DNA of 64,000 nucleotides, from contig NZ_JABMCE010000076.1 of the NCBI RefSeq assembly GCF_013359865.1, positions 1 to 64,000 on the forward strand, given 5' to 3'. This DNA is from Curtobacterium pusillum (GTDB lineage: Bacteria; Actinomycetota; Actinomycetes; Actinomycetales; Microbacteriaceae). The first letter of the stretch is position 1. Every line of letters starts with the position of its first letter. Under the pieces are notes generated by a model, which did not search any database, was not told the origin of the DNA, and was given only the letters and a program-made list of their open reading frames with translations. This document shows, in pieces, positions 38,983 through 47,994 of the stretch. Position numbers and translations under genes: made by a program.

Positions 38983-40169
38983 CTCGCGAGCGCGGAGGCA
39001 CGGCCGGCGGCCCGGGTCCGGACGGCATGGGACTCGCGCAGCTCGGTGAGCGAGCACACGCCGAGCAGCCGCATCGTGCGCTCGATCTCCTCGTACAGGA
39101 TGGCGATGGATCGATCGGCCCCCGCCTGCCCGCCCGCCATGAGCCCGTACAGGTAGGCGCGGCCGACGAGCGTGCAATCGGCTCCGAGGGCGACCGCCGC
39201 GACGATGTCCGCCCCGGATCGGATGCCCGAGTCGATGTGGACCTCCGCGCGACCGGCGACCGCCTGCACGGTCTCGGGAAGCACGTGCAGCGGCGCGATC
39301 GCGCGGTCGAGTTGCCGGCCGCCGTGTACGGAGAGCGTGACCGCGTCGGCGCCCACCTCGACGGCGGCGACCGCATCGCGCGGCCGCTGGACGCCCTTCA
39401 CCACGAGCCGCCCGGCCCAGTGCTCGCGGACCCAGGCGAGGTCGTGGAGCGTCATGGCGGGGTCGAAGACGGACGCGAACACCTCCGCCATCGATCCCTC
39501 AGCCCGGTCGACCGAGGCGAAGCGCAGCGGTTCGTCCCGGAGGTGTGCCAGCCACCACCGGGGATGGCGGAGCGCGGACGGCGCCCGGCGGGCGTCGAGG
39601 CGCAGCGGCACGGCGAGACGGTTCGCCGTGTCGCGGTACCTGGCGCCGGCGGTCGGCGCATCGATCGTGACGACGAGCGCCTCGTACTCGGCGGCAGCGG
39701 CGCGGTCGAGCACCGCACGCATCCGGCTGCGGTCACGGTGCAGGTAGAGCTGCATCCACAGTCGGGCATCCGGTACCGCTTCCCGCAGTCCGTCGATCGT
39801 CGTGGTGCCCATCGCCGACAGGGTGAACGGCACCCCCGCGCTCGCCGCCGCTCGTGCGCCGGCGATCTCACCCGCGGGGTGCACCAGACGGGTGAACCCG
39901 ATCGGCGCGATCCCGAAGGGTGCCGCCGCGCGGGAGCCGAGGACCTCCGCGGTCGGATCGACGACCGAGACGTCCTGGAAGGCGCGTGCGACGAAGTCCA
40001 GCTCGTCGAACGCGGCCACGGCCCGGCGTGCGCTCGACTCGCGTTCGGCCGCCCCGTCGGCGAAGTCGAACACCGCGCGGGGCGTACGCCGCCGCGCGAG
40101 CTCGCGGAGCCCGTCGATGCTCGGCGTGCGCCGCAGGGCCGGATCGCCGCCCCTGGGACCGACGATCAT
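38922..40169 (-). CDS. FMN-dependent alpha-hydroxy-acid oxidase/dehydrogenase
   Basis: Member of the lactate/glycolate/mandelate oxidising family. FMN barrel with APIGFTRLVHPAGE, LSAMGTTTIDGLRE, LWMQLYLHRDR and VTIDAPTAGARYRD; the catalytic base region is SVHGGRQLDRAIAPL (the usual Asn before His is Val here) and GRAYLYGLMAGG near the end binds FMN phosphate. Length 415, with a C-terminal extension rich in Ser/Thr. Start ATG overlaps the stop of the upstream FAD oxidoreductase (ATGA), so the two oxidoreductases are coupled. Physiological substrate unknown. Confidence 0.9.
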   Translation of the reverse strand: MIVGPRGGDPALRRTPSIDGLRELARRRTPRAVFDFADGAAERESSARRAVAAFDELDFVARAFQDVSVVDPTAEVLGSRAAAPFGIAPIGFTRLVHPAGEIAGARAAASAGVPFTLSAMGTTTIDGLREAVPDARLWMQLYLHRDRSRMRAVLDRAAAAEYEALVVTIDAPTAGARYRDTANRLAVPLRLDARRAPSALRHPRWWLAHLRDEPLRFASVDRAEGSMAEVFASVFDPAMTLHDLAWVREHWAGRLVVKGVQRPRDAVAAVEVGADAVTLSVHGGRQLDRAIAPLHVLPETVQAVAGRAEVHIDSGIRSGADIVAAVALGADCTLVGRAYLYGLMAGGQAGADRSIAILYEEIERTMRLLGVCSLTELRESHAVRTRAAGRASALASQAPSSTSTRGISVTSSLAR

Positions 40170-41464
40170 CGTCGCGCTCCGGCGGCCACGGGCGTGACCC
40201 AGTCCCCGGGACGCGCACGGTCCGTCGGCGGCGGCAGGACCTCGGCGACCCGCGTGGTCACGTCGTCCGCGTTGCGCAGGAAGTAGATGAGCTTCGTGGC
40301 CGCGTTCGTGATCAGGTCCGGTGCCTCCACCCGGACGCCGCTGTAGTCGCGTCGGTGGATGTCGCTGCCGCGGTCGTCGAGCGCGGAGGAGCCGTGCGTG
40401 CGGACCACGCCGTACCGGAGCGCCAGCGGCTCGGCGCCGGCCATTCCCGGGATGAACGACGCGACTCCCGCGAGGATACGCGCGGCGAGCTCGTCATCCG
40501 CCTTCCGCGACGTCTGGCCGTCGAGTGCACGCATGATCTCGGCCACGCCGTCGCCCGCCGGGTACGCGCGCACGTTCGTGTCCGGCGCGTACGTGACCAT
40601 GCCCCGGCCGTCGCCCATGTTCGAGAACATCGCGAACGGTCCGATGCAGAAGAACGTCGACGGCAGGTCCACGAGCGAGGCGGGCAGGCGCAGCTCCAGC
40701 AGCGCCTTCAGCCGGTTCACGGCCTCGGCGTTGACCGGGAGCCCAGCACTCGCCGTGAGACGGTCGATGTTCTCCCAGGTGCAGTTGACCACGAGCGATG
40801 CCCCGAGCTGCGCCGCCCGACCGGCGGCGTCCTCGATGCGGACCACCGAACGGAAGGGAGCGTGGCGGTCGACGCCGACGACCTCGGCACCGGTGACGAC
40901 CCGGACGCGGGGCTCCGCGGTGACGGCGTCGAGCAGTGCTCGGCGGACGTGCGGCCAGTCCATGAGGACCTCGCGGGTGTCGAAGCCCGCGACGACCCGC
41001 GCGGTCGCCGTGTCGTGCTCGTACTCCTCCGGAGCGAGTTCGCGGAGGAACTGCTCGGGTTCGCCGTAGGGGAGCCGGCCCTCGTGCTCCTGCCAGAGCT
41101 CGGCGTACCTCGCCGCAAGTGCCCGGTGGGTGCCGCGGAGCTCGTCGGGTGTGAAGAGCGAGTCCCGTGCGATGAAGTACCGGGCGTGCCGGACCGAATC
41201 CGGGGCGCCTGGTCGATCCGCCAGCGTGCTCCCGGGGAGGCGGGTGACGAAGTCGACGGTGTGCTCGAGCAGGAGGAGCGCGGTGGCGCGGTCTGCGTAG
41301 TGGAAGCCGAGGCCGAGCCGGGCCGGTGTGCCGTTGCTCGTCCCTTCGAGCAGACCGCGTCGGTCGATCAGCGTGACGTCGTGGCCGGCGTGGGCGAGGG
41401 CGAGAGCGGTGGCGCAGCCGGCGGCTCCGGCGCCGAGCACAGCGATGGGAAGGCGATGGGTCAT
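40166..41464 (-). CDS. FAD-dependent oxidoreductase, DAO-like
   Basis: N-terminal FAD-binding motif IAVLGAGAAGCATALALAHAG and VTLIDRRG, followed by the Lys/Arg-containing TSNGTPARLGLGFHYAD stretch and a C-terminal GDWVTP. Family of D-amino-acid oxidase/glycine oxidase-like enzymes, about 432 residues, with no membrane segment. Precedes and is coupled to the FMN hydroxy-acid oxidase. Together they could oxidise a hydroxy- or amino-acid class substrate; nothing more specific is visible. The 143-base gap upstream holds no gene. Confidence 0.85.
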   Translation of the reverse strand: MTHRLPIAVLGAGAAGCATALALAHAGHDVTLIDRRGLLEGTSNGTPARLGLGFHYADRATALLLLEHTVDFVTRLPGSTLADRPGAPDSVRHARYFIARDSLFTPDELRGTHRALAARYAELWQEHEGRLPYGEPEQFLRELAPEEYEHDTATARVVAGFDTREVLMDWPHVRRALLDAVTAEPRVRVVTGAEVVGVDRHAPFRSVVRIEDAAGRAAQLGASLVVNCTWENIDRLTASAGLPVNAEAVNRLKALLELRLPASLVDLPSTFFCIGPFAMFSNMGDGRGMVTYAPDTNVRAYPAGDGVAEIMRALDGQTSRKADDELAARILAGVASFIPGMAGAEPLALRYGVVRTHGSSALDDRGSDIHRRDYSGVRVEAPDLITNAATKLIYFLRNADDVTTRVAEVLPPPTDRARPGDWVTPVAAGARR

Positions 41465-41607
41465 GCCTCACATATCGAGGCGGACCGGTGGATCGGGTCG
41501 CGGGGGGAGGGGCCGATCAGGCAATCCGGGGCAAACGGTCACCGGACTCCCGGTGATGCCCGGTTCGTCCGTCCGGCCGGTACCGAGAACGCCGCATCCC
41601 ACGCGGC

Positions 41608-42045
41608 CTACCGGCGCAGGGACTCCACGGCCCTGTCGATGCGCCGCTGCCGGGTCTCCGGGGCCTTCGCCTGCACGACCGGGTCGACGATCGCGCGCTG
41701 CCGCGAGTTCGACAGCGTGTCGAACGCTGCCCGCATCCCCGCCTCGTGCAGCGCCGTCGCCAGGTCGTCCGGCACGTCGACGCTCCGCGGCTGGGCGTCC
41801 ACCTCGATCGTGACCTCGACCGAGTCCCCGGCCGCGATGCCCGCCGCCGAACGGTGCTCCGCCGAGAGCGGGACGAGGAACTGCTCGTTCATGACGCCGA
41901 CGGTGGAGCGGTAGGTGTAGCCGCCGTTGATGGTGACGATCACCGCGGGGCGCTTCCCGGAGCCGAGCGCGTCGATCACGGACTGCGGGACGGGCAGTCC
42001 GGTGGCCGTCTTCCTCGCTTGCAGGACCGTCGTCGTGAACCGCAT
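41608..42045 (-). CDS. DUF1905 / YdeI-OmpD-associated-like protein
   Basis: Compact 145-residue protein. The N-terminal half (RFTTTVLQARKTATGLPVPQSVIDALGSGKRP with VIVTINGGYTYRSTV) fits DUF1905, and the C-terminal half (PDDLATALHEAGMRAAFDTLSNSRQRAIVDPVVQAKAPETRQRRID) the bacteriocin-protection YdeI/OmpD-associated fold. Function unknown. The ribosome site GGAGG before the ATG lies in a half-copy of the dispersed palindrome (42046-42060). Confidence 0.82.
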   Translation of the reverse strand: MRFTTTVLQARKTATGLPVPQSVIDALGSGKRPAVIVTINGGYTYRSTVGVMNEQFLVPLSAEHRSAAGIAAGDSVEVTIEVDAQPRSVDVPDDLATALHEAGMRAAFDTLSNSRQRAIVDPVVQAKAPETRQRRIDRAVESLRR

Positions 42046-42060
42046 CCGTGCCTCCAGGCC
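42046..42060. repeat. Half-copy of dispersed palindrome forming the ribosome site of the YdeI-like gene
   Basis: On the minus strand GGCCTGGAGGCACGG abuts the ATG at 42045; GGAGG is at normal Shine-Dalgarno distance (five bases). Confidence 0.65.
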
Positions 42061-42226
42061 GTGAACCGAAGCGCAGCGCGACGCGCGCTGACACGCGAAA
42101 CCTACAGGCGCACCCGCTGTTCCGCCACCGTTCACCACCGCAGCACGGGTCGGAAACCGGCCAGGGCCACGATCATCCAGAACCCGGACCCCGGGACCGC
42201 CCCGAAGCACCCGAAAGGCACACCCC

Positions 42227-43372
42227 GTGCAGCACAAGCGCACCCTGGCCGGCATCGCCCTCGCCGCCGCCGCGATCGTCACCCTCGCCGGATGCTCGGC
42301 GACCAGCTCCGCCAGCACGTCGGGCAGCTCCGACGCCGACTGGAAGACCGCGACCAGCGCCGAGTCGGCGGGCGGCCTGGACGCCCTCGTCAAGGCAGCG
42401 AAGGCGGAGGGACAGCTCAACGTCATCGCACTGCCGCCGTCGTGGGCGAACTACGGCAAGATCATCGACGGCTTCACGAAGAAGTACGGCATCACGATCA
42501 ACTCCGCGAACCCGAACGGCTCGAGCGCCGACGAGGTCGCCGCGGTGAAGTCCCAGAAGGGCCAGTCGACCGCCCCGGACGTGCTCGACCTCGGCAACGC
42601 GGTCCTGCAGCAGAACCTCGACCTCCTCACCGACTACAAGGTCGCGAACTGGGACGACATCCCGGCGAACCTCAAGGACGGGAAGGGCGCCTGGACGCGC
42701 GACTACACCGGCCTCATGTCGATCGGCTACGACTCGTCGAAGATCACGGACGCGCCGAAGGACCTGAACGACCTGCTCGGCTCCGAGTACAAGGGCAAGG
42801 TCTCGATCTCGGGCGACCCCACCCAGGCGAACCAGGCCGCGTCCGCGGTGTACCTCGCCGCACTCGAGAACGGCGGCTCGGCGGACGACATCACCGCCGG
42901 GGTGACCTACTTCGGCAAGCTCAAGCAGGCCGGCAACTTCCAGAACGTGCTGCCGACGCAGGCGACCGTCGCCTCGGGTGAGACCCCGGTGGTCATCCAG
43001 TGGTCGTACAACAACCTCGCGTGGGGCCCGGCCGCCGGTGCCTCCGGCAACAAGAACTGGAAGACGGTCGTCCCGGAGGGCCAGGCCCTCGGCTCGTACT
43101 ACTCCCAGGCGATCAGCAAGGACGCACCGCACCCCGCGGCCGCTCGCCTCTGGCAGGAGTACATCGCCAGCCCCGACGTGCAGAACCTGTACCTCCAGGC
43201 CGGTGCCTTCCCCTCCACGCTCGCCGCGCTCGAGAAGTCGGGCAAGGTCGACCAGGACGCCCTCGACGCAGCCGGTGGCGCGCCGAAGGACTACGTGGAG
43301 CTGACGGACGAGCAGGCCACCGCGGCGGCCAAGGTGCTGTCGGCGAAGTGGGCCTCGACGATGGGGTCCTGA
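42227..43372 (+). CDS. ABC importer substrate-binding lipoprotein (polyamine/iron/phosphonate type)
   Basis: Lipoprotein signal with LAGC, acylated Cys at 23. The mature protein resembles PotD/AfuA/PhnS-type binding proteins (type 2 fold): GGLDALVKAAKAEGQLNVIALP, VLDLGNAVLQQN, GLMSIGYDSSKI and PVVIQWSYNNLAWG. The gene order binding protein, two permeases, ATPase is that of Pot, ferric and 2-aminoethylphosphonate systems; substrate cannot be chosen among these. GTG start with GAAAGG upstream. Confidence 0.88.
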   Translation: MQHKRTLAGIALAAAAIVTLAGCSATSSASTSGSSDADWKTATSAESAGGLDALVKAAKAEGQLNVIALPPSWANYGKIIDGFTKKYGITINSANPNGSSADEVAAVKSQKGQSTAPDVLDLGNAVLQQNLDLLTDYKVANWDDIPANLKDGKGAWTRDYTGLMSIGYDSSKITDAPKDLNDLLGSEYKGKVSISGDPTQANQAASAVYLAALENGGSADDITAGVTYFGKLKQAGNFQNVLPTQATVASGETPVVIQWSYNNLAWGPAAGASGNKNWKTVVPEGQALGSYYSQAISKDAPHPAAARLWQEYIASPDVQNLYLQAGAFPSTLAALEKSGKVDQDALDAAGGAPKDYVELTDEQATAAAKVLSAKWASTMGS

Positions 43373-43377
43373 GCGGC

Positions 43378-44367
43378 ATGACCAGCGCATCGGCACCGGG
43401 TGGGAGCGCGTTCGCGCCGGGCGCGACCCCCGCTCCCGCCACGGCCGGGGCCGCCGCCACCAGCGTCGCGCCGGCCCCCGCCGATGTCACCGCCCGCCGC
43501 GTCGCCGGACCCCCTGTCCGGCGCCGCGGCGGCATCGCGTGGCTCGGCCTCACCCCCTTCGCGGCGTACGTCGTGCTCTTCCTCGCCGTCCCCGCCGCGA
43601 TCGCCGTCGGCAGCGGGTTCTTCGACGCCGCCGGACACGTCACCTTCGCGAACCTCGCCGCGTTCGCGGACCCGTCCGTGCTGCGGGCCTTCGGCGGCTC
43701 CTTCGCGCTGTCCGCCGTCTCCGCCGTGATCGGCGCGGTCATCGGGGCGATCGTCTGCTGGGCGCTCGCCGCACTCCGCCCCGACGGGCTCGTGCGGTCG
43801 ATGATCGACTCGGCCGCGAGCGTCCTCGCCCAGTTCGGCGGCGTCATGCTCGCCTTCGCGTTCATCGCGACGATCGGTGCTCAGGGGGTCGTCACCACGT
43901 GGCTGGTGTCGGCGTTCCACGTCGACCTCAACGCGAACGGCGCGTTCCTCTACACGGTGCCCGGACTCGTCGTCCCCTACGTGTACTTCCAGGTGCCCCT
44001 GATGGTGCTGACGTTCATGCCGGCGCTCGAGGGCGTCAAGGCGCAGTGGGGCGAGGCGGCCGCCACGCTCGGCGCCTCCCGCGTCACGTACTGGCGCCGC
44101 ATCGGCCTGCCCGTGCTCGCGCCGGCGTTCTGGGGATCGCTGCTCTTGCTGTTCGCGAACGGCTTCTCGTCGTTCGCGACCGCCGCGGCGCTCATCTCGC
44201 AGGGCGGCATCGTGCCGCTCACGATCCGCACGCAGCTCACCAGCGAGACGATCATCGGGCTGCAGAACGTGGCCGGGGTGCTCGCCTTCGGCATGGTCGT
44301 CGTGATGGCGGTCGTGATGGGGGCGTACTCGCTCCTGCAGCGTCGAGCAGCGAGGTGGCAACGATGA
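43378..44367 (+). CDS. ABC importer permease 1 (PotB-like)
   Basis: Six TM segments after a 55-residue Ala/Pro-rich N-terminal extension (first TM about 55-78, TPFAAYVVLFLAVPAAIAVG). The EAA loop is GEAAATLGASRVTYWRRIGLPVLAP. Overlaps permease 2 by ATGA. Confidence 0.9.
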   Translation: MTSASAPGGSAFAPGATPAPATAGAAATSVAPAPADVTARRVAGPPVRRRGGIAWLGLTPFAAYVVLFLAVPAAIAVGSGFFDAAGHVTFANLAAFADPSVLRAFGGSFALSAVSAVIGAVIGAIVCWALAALRPDGLVRSMIDSAASVLAQFGGVMLAFAFIATIGAQGVVTTWLVSAFHVDLNANGAFLYTVPGLVVPYVYFQVPLMVLTFMPALEGVKAQWGEAAATLGASRVTYWRRIGLPVLAPAFWGSLLLLFANGFSSFATAAALISQGGIVPLTIRTQLTSETIIGLQNVAGVLAFGMVVVMAVVMGAYSLLQRRAARWQR

Positions 44368-45289
44368 GCGCGGCCACGTCCGGCACGTCGCGTCGCTCGG
44401 GTCGGTCCCGTCCGTCGCGTCGGTCCCGTCCGTCGGGTCGGCCTGGAGGCGCGACTCGCGTGCCCCGCTTCGGCGCGGCCCCGTCACGGGTCACCGCCGC
44501 GATCGTGCTGATCGTGATCGGCCTCGTGTTCGCCGTCCCGCTCGTCGCCCTCGCGCAGTTCACCTTCCGCCAGGGGACGGACGGCGGCCTGACGTTCGCG
44601 CACTACTCCGCGATCACGGACCCGATCAACGCCTCGACCTACCAGCCGGTGTTCGACGGCCTCGGCGCCTCGCTCCTCATCGCGGTGATCACGGTGGCGA
44701 TCGTGCTGCTCGTGCTCCTGCCGGCGCAGATCGTCACCGCGCTCCGCTACCCGCGCCTGCGCCGAGTCCTCGAGTTCGTCTGCATCGTGCCGATCACCGT
44801 GCCGGTCGTGGTGCTCGTCGTCGGGTTCATCCCCGTGTACCAGGTCGTCGCCCAGGTGTTCGGCTCGGGAGCGTGGACGCTGTCCTTCGCGATCGGCGTC
44901 GTCGCGCTGCCCTTCGCGTTCCGCCCGATCGCAGCGGCCATCACCGCGACGGACCTGACCGTCCTGTCCGAGGCCGCACGGTCGCTCGGTGCCTCGTGGT
45001 GGGCGGTGACGTGGCGGGTGCTCCTGCCGAACCTCCGCCGCGGCATCACGGCCGCGTGCTTCCTCACCATCACGGTCGTCCTCGGCGAGTACACCCTCGC
45101 CTCGTTCCTGTCCCGCACGACGTTCCAGACCGCGCTCGTGCTCGTGCAGCAGACCGACCCGTACGTCGCCGCGATCTTCTCGCTCGGCGCCCTGGTGTTC
45201 GGGTTCCTGCTGCTCGTCGTCATCGGCCGGATCGGGACCCGTCGGTCCGGCACCGGTGCCCGTCAGCGGCGCCGCCGGAAGGAGTCCGC

Positions 45290-45293
<4 letters not shown>
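44364..45293 (+). CDS. ABC importer permease 2 (PotC-like)
   Basis: Six TM segments from about residue 45; EAA loop SEAARSLGASWWAVTWRVLLP. The N-terminal 40 residues are Arg/Ser/Pro repeats (RSRPSRRSRPSGRPGG) encoded by tandem near-repeats of TCGGTCCCGTCCGTCG and a half-copy of the dispersed palindrome, so this extension may be acquired rather than ancestral. Overlaps the ATPase gene by ATGA. Confidence 0.9.
44441..44464. repeat. Half-copy of dispersed palindrome inside the permease 2 N-terminus
   Basis: GCCTGGAGGCGCGACTCGCG (44441-44460) then TGCC, encoding part of the Arg-rich N-terminal extension. Confidence 0.65.
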
Positions 45294-46360
<1,067 letters not shown>

Positions 46361-46658
46361 CGGCCGGGCGGGTGCCCGCCTCCCTCGGTCCCCTCTGCGA
46401 AAGCGACGGTCTCCGGCCCAGCCGAGCGGTCCCTCCCGCCAACGCGACACATTCCCGCCCGCGTCCGGCAGGAACCTGTCGCTTTCGCGAGAAGGCGCCG
46501 GACTGGAGGCGCGGTGCGGCCTGGCACCGTGCCTCCAGTCCGTCCGTCCCGCGAGAGCGACAGGGTGCCGCCGGTCCGTGCGGTCCGTCCCGCGAGAGCG
46601 ACAGGGTGCCGCTCGCGTGCGCCGGGTGTCTGTCGCTTTCGCGGACGGGCGGCGGGCG
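46361..46658. repeat. Repeat-rich intergenic region (CGCGARAGCGACA cores plus dispersed palindrome)
   Basis: A 298-base gap between the stops of two convergent genes. It contains five copies of a core related to CGCGARAGCGACA: plus orientation at 46396-46409, 46550-46564 and 46591-46605; inverted (TGTCGCTTTCGCG) at 46474-46489 and 46630-46644. Two of them sit in a longer direct repeat, GCGAGAGCGACAGGGTGCC, offset by 41 bases. A full dispersed palindrome occupies 46501-46540. No gene, tRNA or CRISPR-like spacing is evident. Confidence 0.85.
46501..46540. repeat. Dispersed palindromic element, full copy
   Basis: Arms GACTGGAGGCGCGGTGC / GCACCGTGCCTCCAGTC, 17 bases with one G-T pair, in the repeat-rich convergent gap. 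Confidence 0.9.
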
Positions 46659-47138
46659 TCAGCGCTGGAAGCGCGCCGCGGGCTCGTCGGAGAGAGCAGC
46701 CTCGATGCGGGCGAGCATGTTCGCGGGCATCTCGGGGAGGGCGTCGAGCGGAGCCCAGAACGCCTCGGTGTTCTCGCCGTCGGCCGGGAACGGTTCCCCG
46801 GACACGTACCGGCACACGAACACGAGGTCGAGGTACTGCGCCCGGTCGCCGTTCGGGTACGTCATCTCCGGCAGGACCTGCACCCACGCCAGGCGTTCGG
46901 CGACGGCGACGACGTCCGCCTCCTCGAGGACCTCGCGCTCGGCGGCGACCGCGGGCTCCTCGCCGGGGTCGACGATGCCGGTCACCGGGGTGAACACGTG
47001 GTTGTCGGCCCGGCGCACGACGAGCAGCTCGCGCCCCGCACCCTCGCCGCGGGTGACGACGGCCGTGACCCCGGTCAGCCAGAGCGGGTCCGTCCCGATC
47101 TTCGAGCGGAGCGACAGGACGAAGTCAGGCGTGGGCAT
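46659..47138 (-). CDS. NUDIX hydrolase
   Basis: Nudix box GIVDPGEEPAVAAEREVLEEADV matches the GX5EX7REUXEEXGU pattern except that the terminal Gly is Asp-region altered. About 159 residues, soluble. NTP, nucleotide-sugar or housecleaning substrate unknown. A TAGCGT box six bases upstream supports a leaderless ATG. Confidence 0.88.
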   Translation of the reverse strand: MPTPDFVLSLRSKIGTDPLWLTGVTAVVTRGEGAGRELLVVRRADNHVFTPVTGIVDPGEEPAVAAEREVLEEADVVAVAERLAWVQVLPEMTYPNGDRAQYLDLVFVCRYVSGEPFPADGENTEAFWAPLDALPEMPANMLARIEAALSDEPAARFQR

Positions 47139-47144
47139 GCCGCC

Positions 47145-47150
47145 ACGCTA
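47145..47150 (-). promoter_or_regulatory. Leaderless -10 box (TAGCGT) for the NUDIX gene
   Basis: On the minus strand TAGCGT, six bases, then the ATG at 47138. Confidence 0.55.
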
Positions 47151-47172
47151 CCGACAAGCCGCCCTGTCACAG

Positions 47173-47188
47173 ACTGGTCATGACCAGT
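47173..47188. promoter_or_regulatory. DasR/NagR-like dre operator of nagB
   Basis: Perfect 16-bp palindrome ACTGGTCATGACCAGT. It matches the known dre consensus (ACTGGTCTAGACCAGT) bound by GntR-type GlcNAc regulators DasR/NagR in all but the two central bases. Its last base is the first base of the -10 box TAGGCT of nagB, so binding would block transcription; release by glucosamine-6-phosphate is the known logic in Streptomyces. No dasR gene is in the window. Confidence 0.8.
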
Positions 47189-47193
47189 AGGCT
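47188..47193 (+). promoter_or_regulatory. Leaderless -10 box (TAGGCT) of nagB
   Basis: TAGGCT, six bases, then the GTG at 47200; overlaps the operator by one base. Confidence 0.6.
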
Positions 47194-47199
47194 GGCCCC

Positions 47200-47985
47200 G
47201 TGGAGATCATCATCCTGTCCACGCCGGCTGAGGTCGGTCGCGTCGCCGCGGCCAAGATCGCCTCCGTCGTCGCGAAGAAGCCGTCCGCCGTCATCGGTGT
47301 CGCCACCGGGTCCAGCCCGCAGGGCATCTACGCCGACCTGAAGCGTCGCGTCGACGCCGGGGAGATCTCGTTCGCCGAGGCCCGCGCGTTCGCCCTCGAC
47401 GAGTACGTCGGGATCCCGCTCGAACACCCCGAGTCGTACGCGAGCGTCATCGCGCGCGACGTCACCGCGCCGCTCGGGTTCGACCCGTCGCGGGTGCGGG
47501 TGCCGGACGGTCGTGCGTCCGACCTGGAGTTCGCCGCCAAGGAGTACGACGCCGCGATCCGTGCCGCCGGCGGCGTGGACGTGCAGATCCTCGGCATCGG
47601 CGCCAACGGCCACATCGGGTTCAACGAGCCGACGTCCTCGTTCGCGTCCCGCACGCGCATCAAGACCCTCGCGCCGTCCACGCGGGAGGCGAACGCCCGG
47701 TTCTTCGACTCCCTCGAGCAGGTGCCGACGCACTGCATGACACAGGGCCTCGGCACGATCCTCGACGCCCGTGAGCTCGTGCTCGTGGCGCAGGGGTCGA
47801 CGAAGGCCGACGCCGTCGCGGCCGCGGTCGAAGGGCCGCTGAGCTCCTTCGTCCCCGGCTCCGCACTGCAGCTGCACCAGCACGCGACCGTCGTCGTCGA
47901 CGAGGAAGCCGCGGCAGGCCTGCAGCTCGCCGACTACTACCGGTACACGTACGCGAACAAGCCGGAGTGGCAGCGGTTCGAGTGA
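47200..47985 (+). CDS. nagB: Glucosamine-6-phosphate deaminase
   Basis: Converts glucosamine-6-phosphate to fructose-6-phosphate and ammonia. VATGSSPQGIYADLKRR (phosphate site), FALDEYVGIPLEHPESY with the catalytic Asp, LGIGANGHIGFNEPTS with His/Glu of the relay, and THCMTQGLGTILDA are intact. Length 261 is canonical. Controlled by the dre-like operator. Confidence 0.97.
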   Translation: MEIIILSTPAEVGRVAAAKIASVVAKKPSAVIGVATGSSPQGIYADLKRRVDAGEISFAEARAFALDEYVGIPLEHPESYASVIARDVTAPLGFDPSRVRVPDGRASDLEFAAKEYDAAIRAAGGVDVQILGIGANGHIGFNEPTSSFASRTRIKTLAPSTREANARFFDSLEQVPTHCMTQGLGTILDARELVLVAQGSTKADAVAAAVEGPLSSFVPGSALQLHQHATVVVDEEAAAGLQLADYYRYTYANKPEWQRFE

Positions 47986-47994
47986 CGCCCGGGT

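Noticed and set aside
46361-46658. CRISPR or integron-like array
   Set aside because: Cores occur in both orientations with irregular spacing and no unique spacers or integrase.
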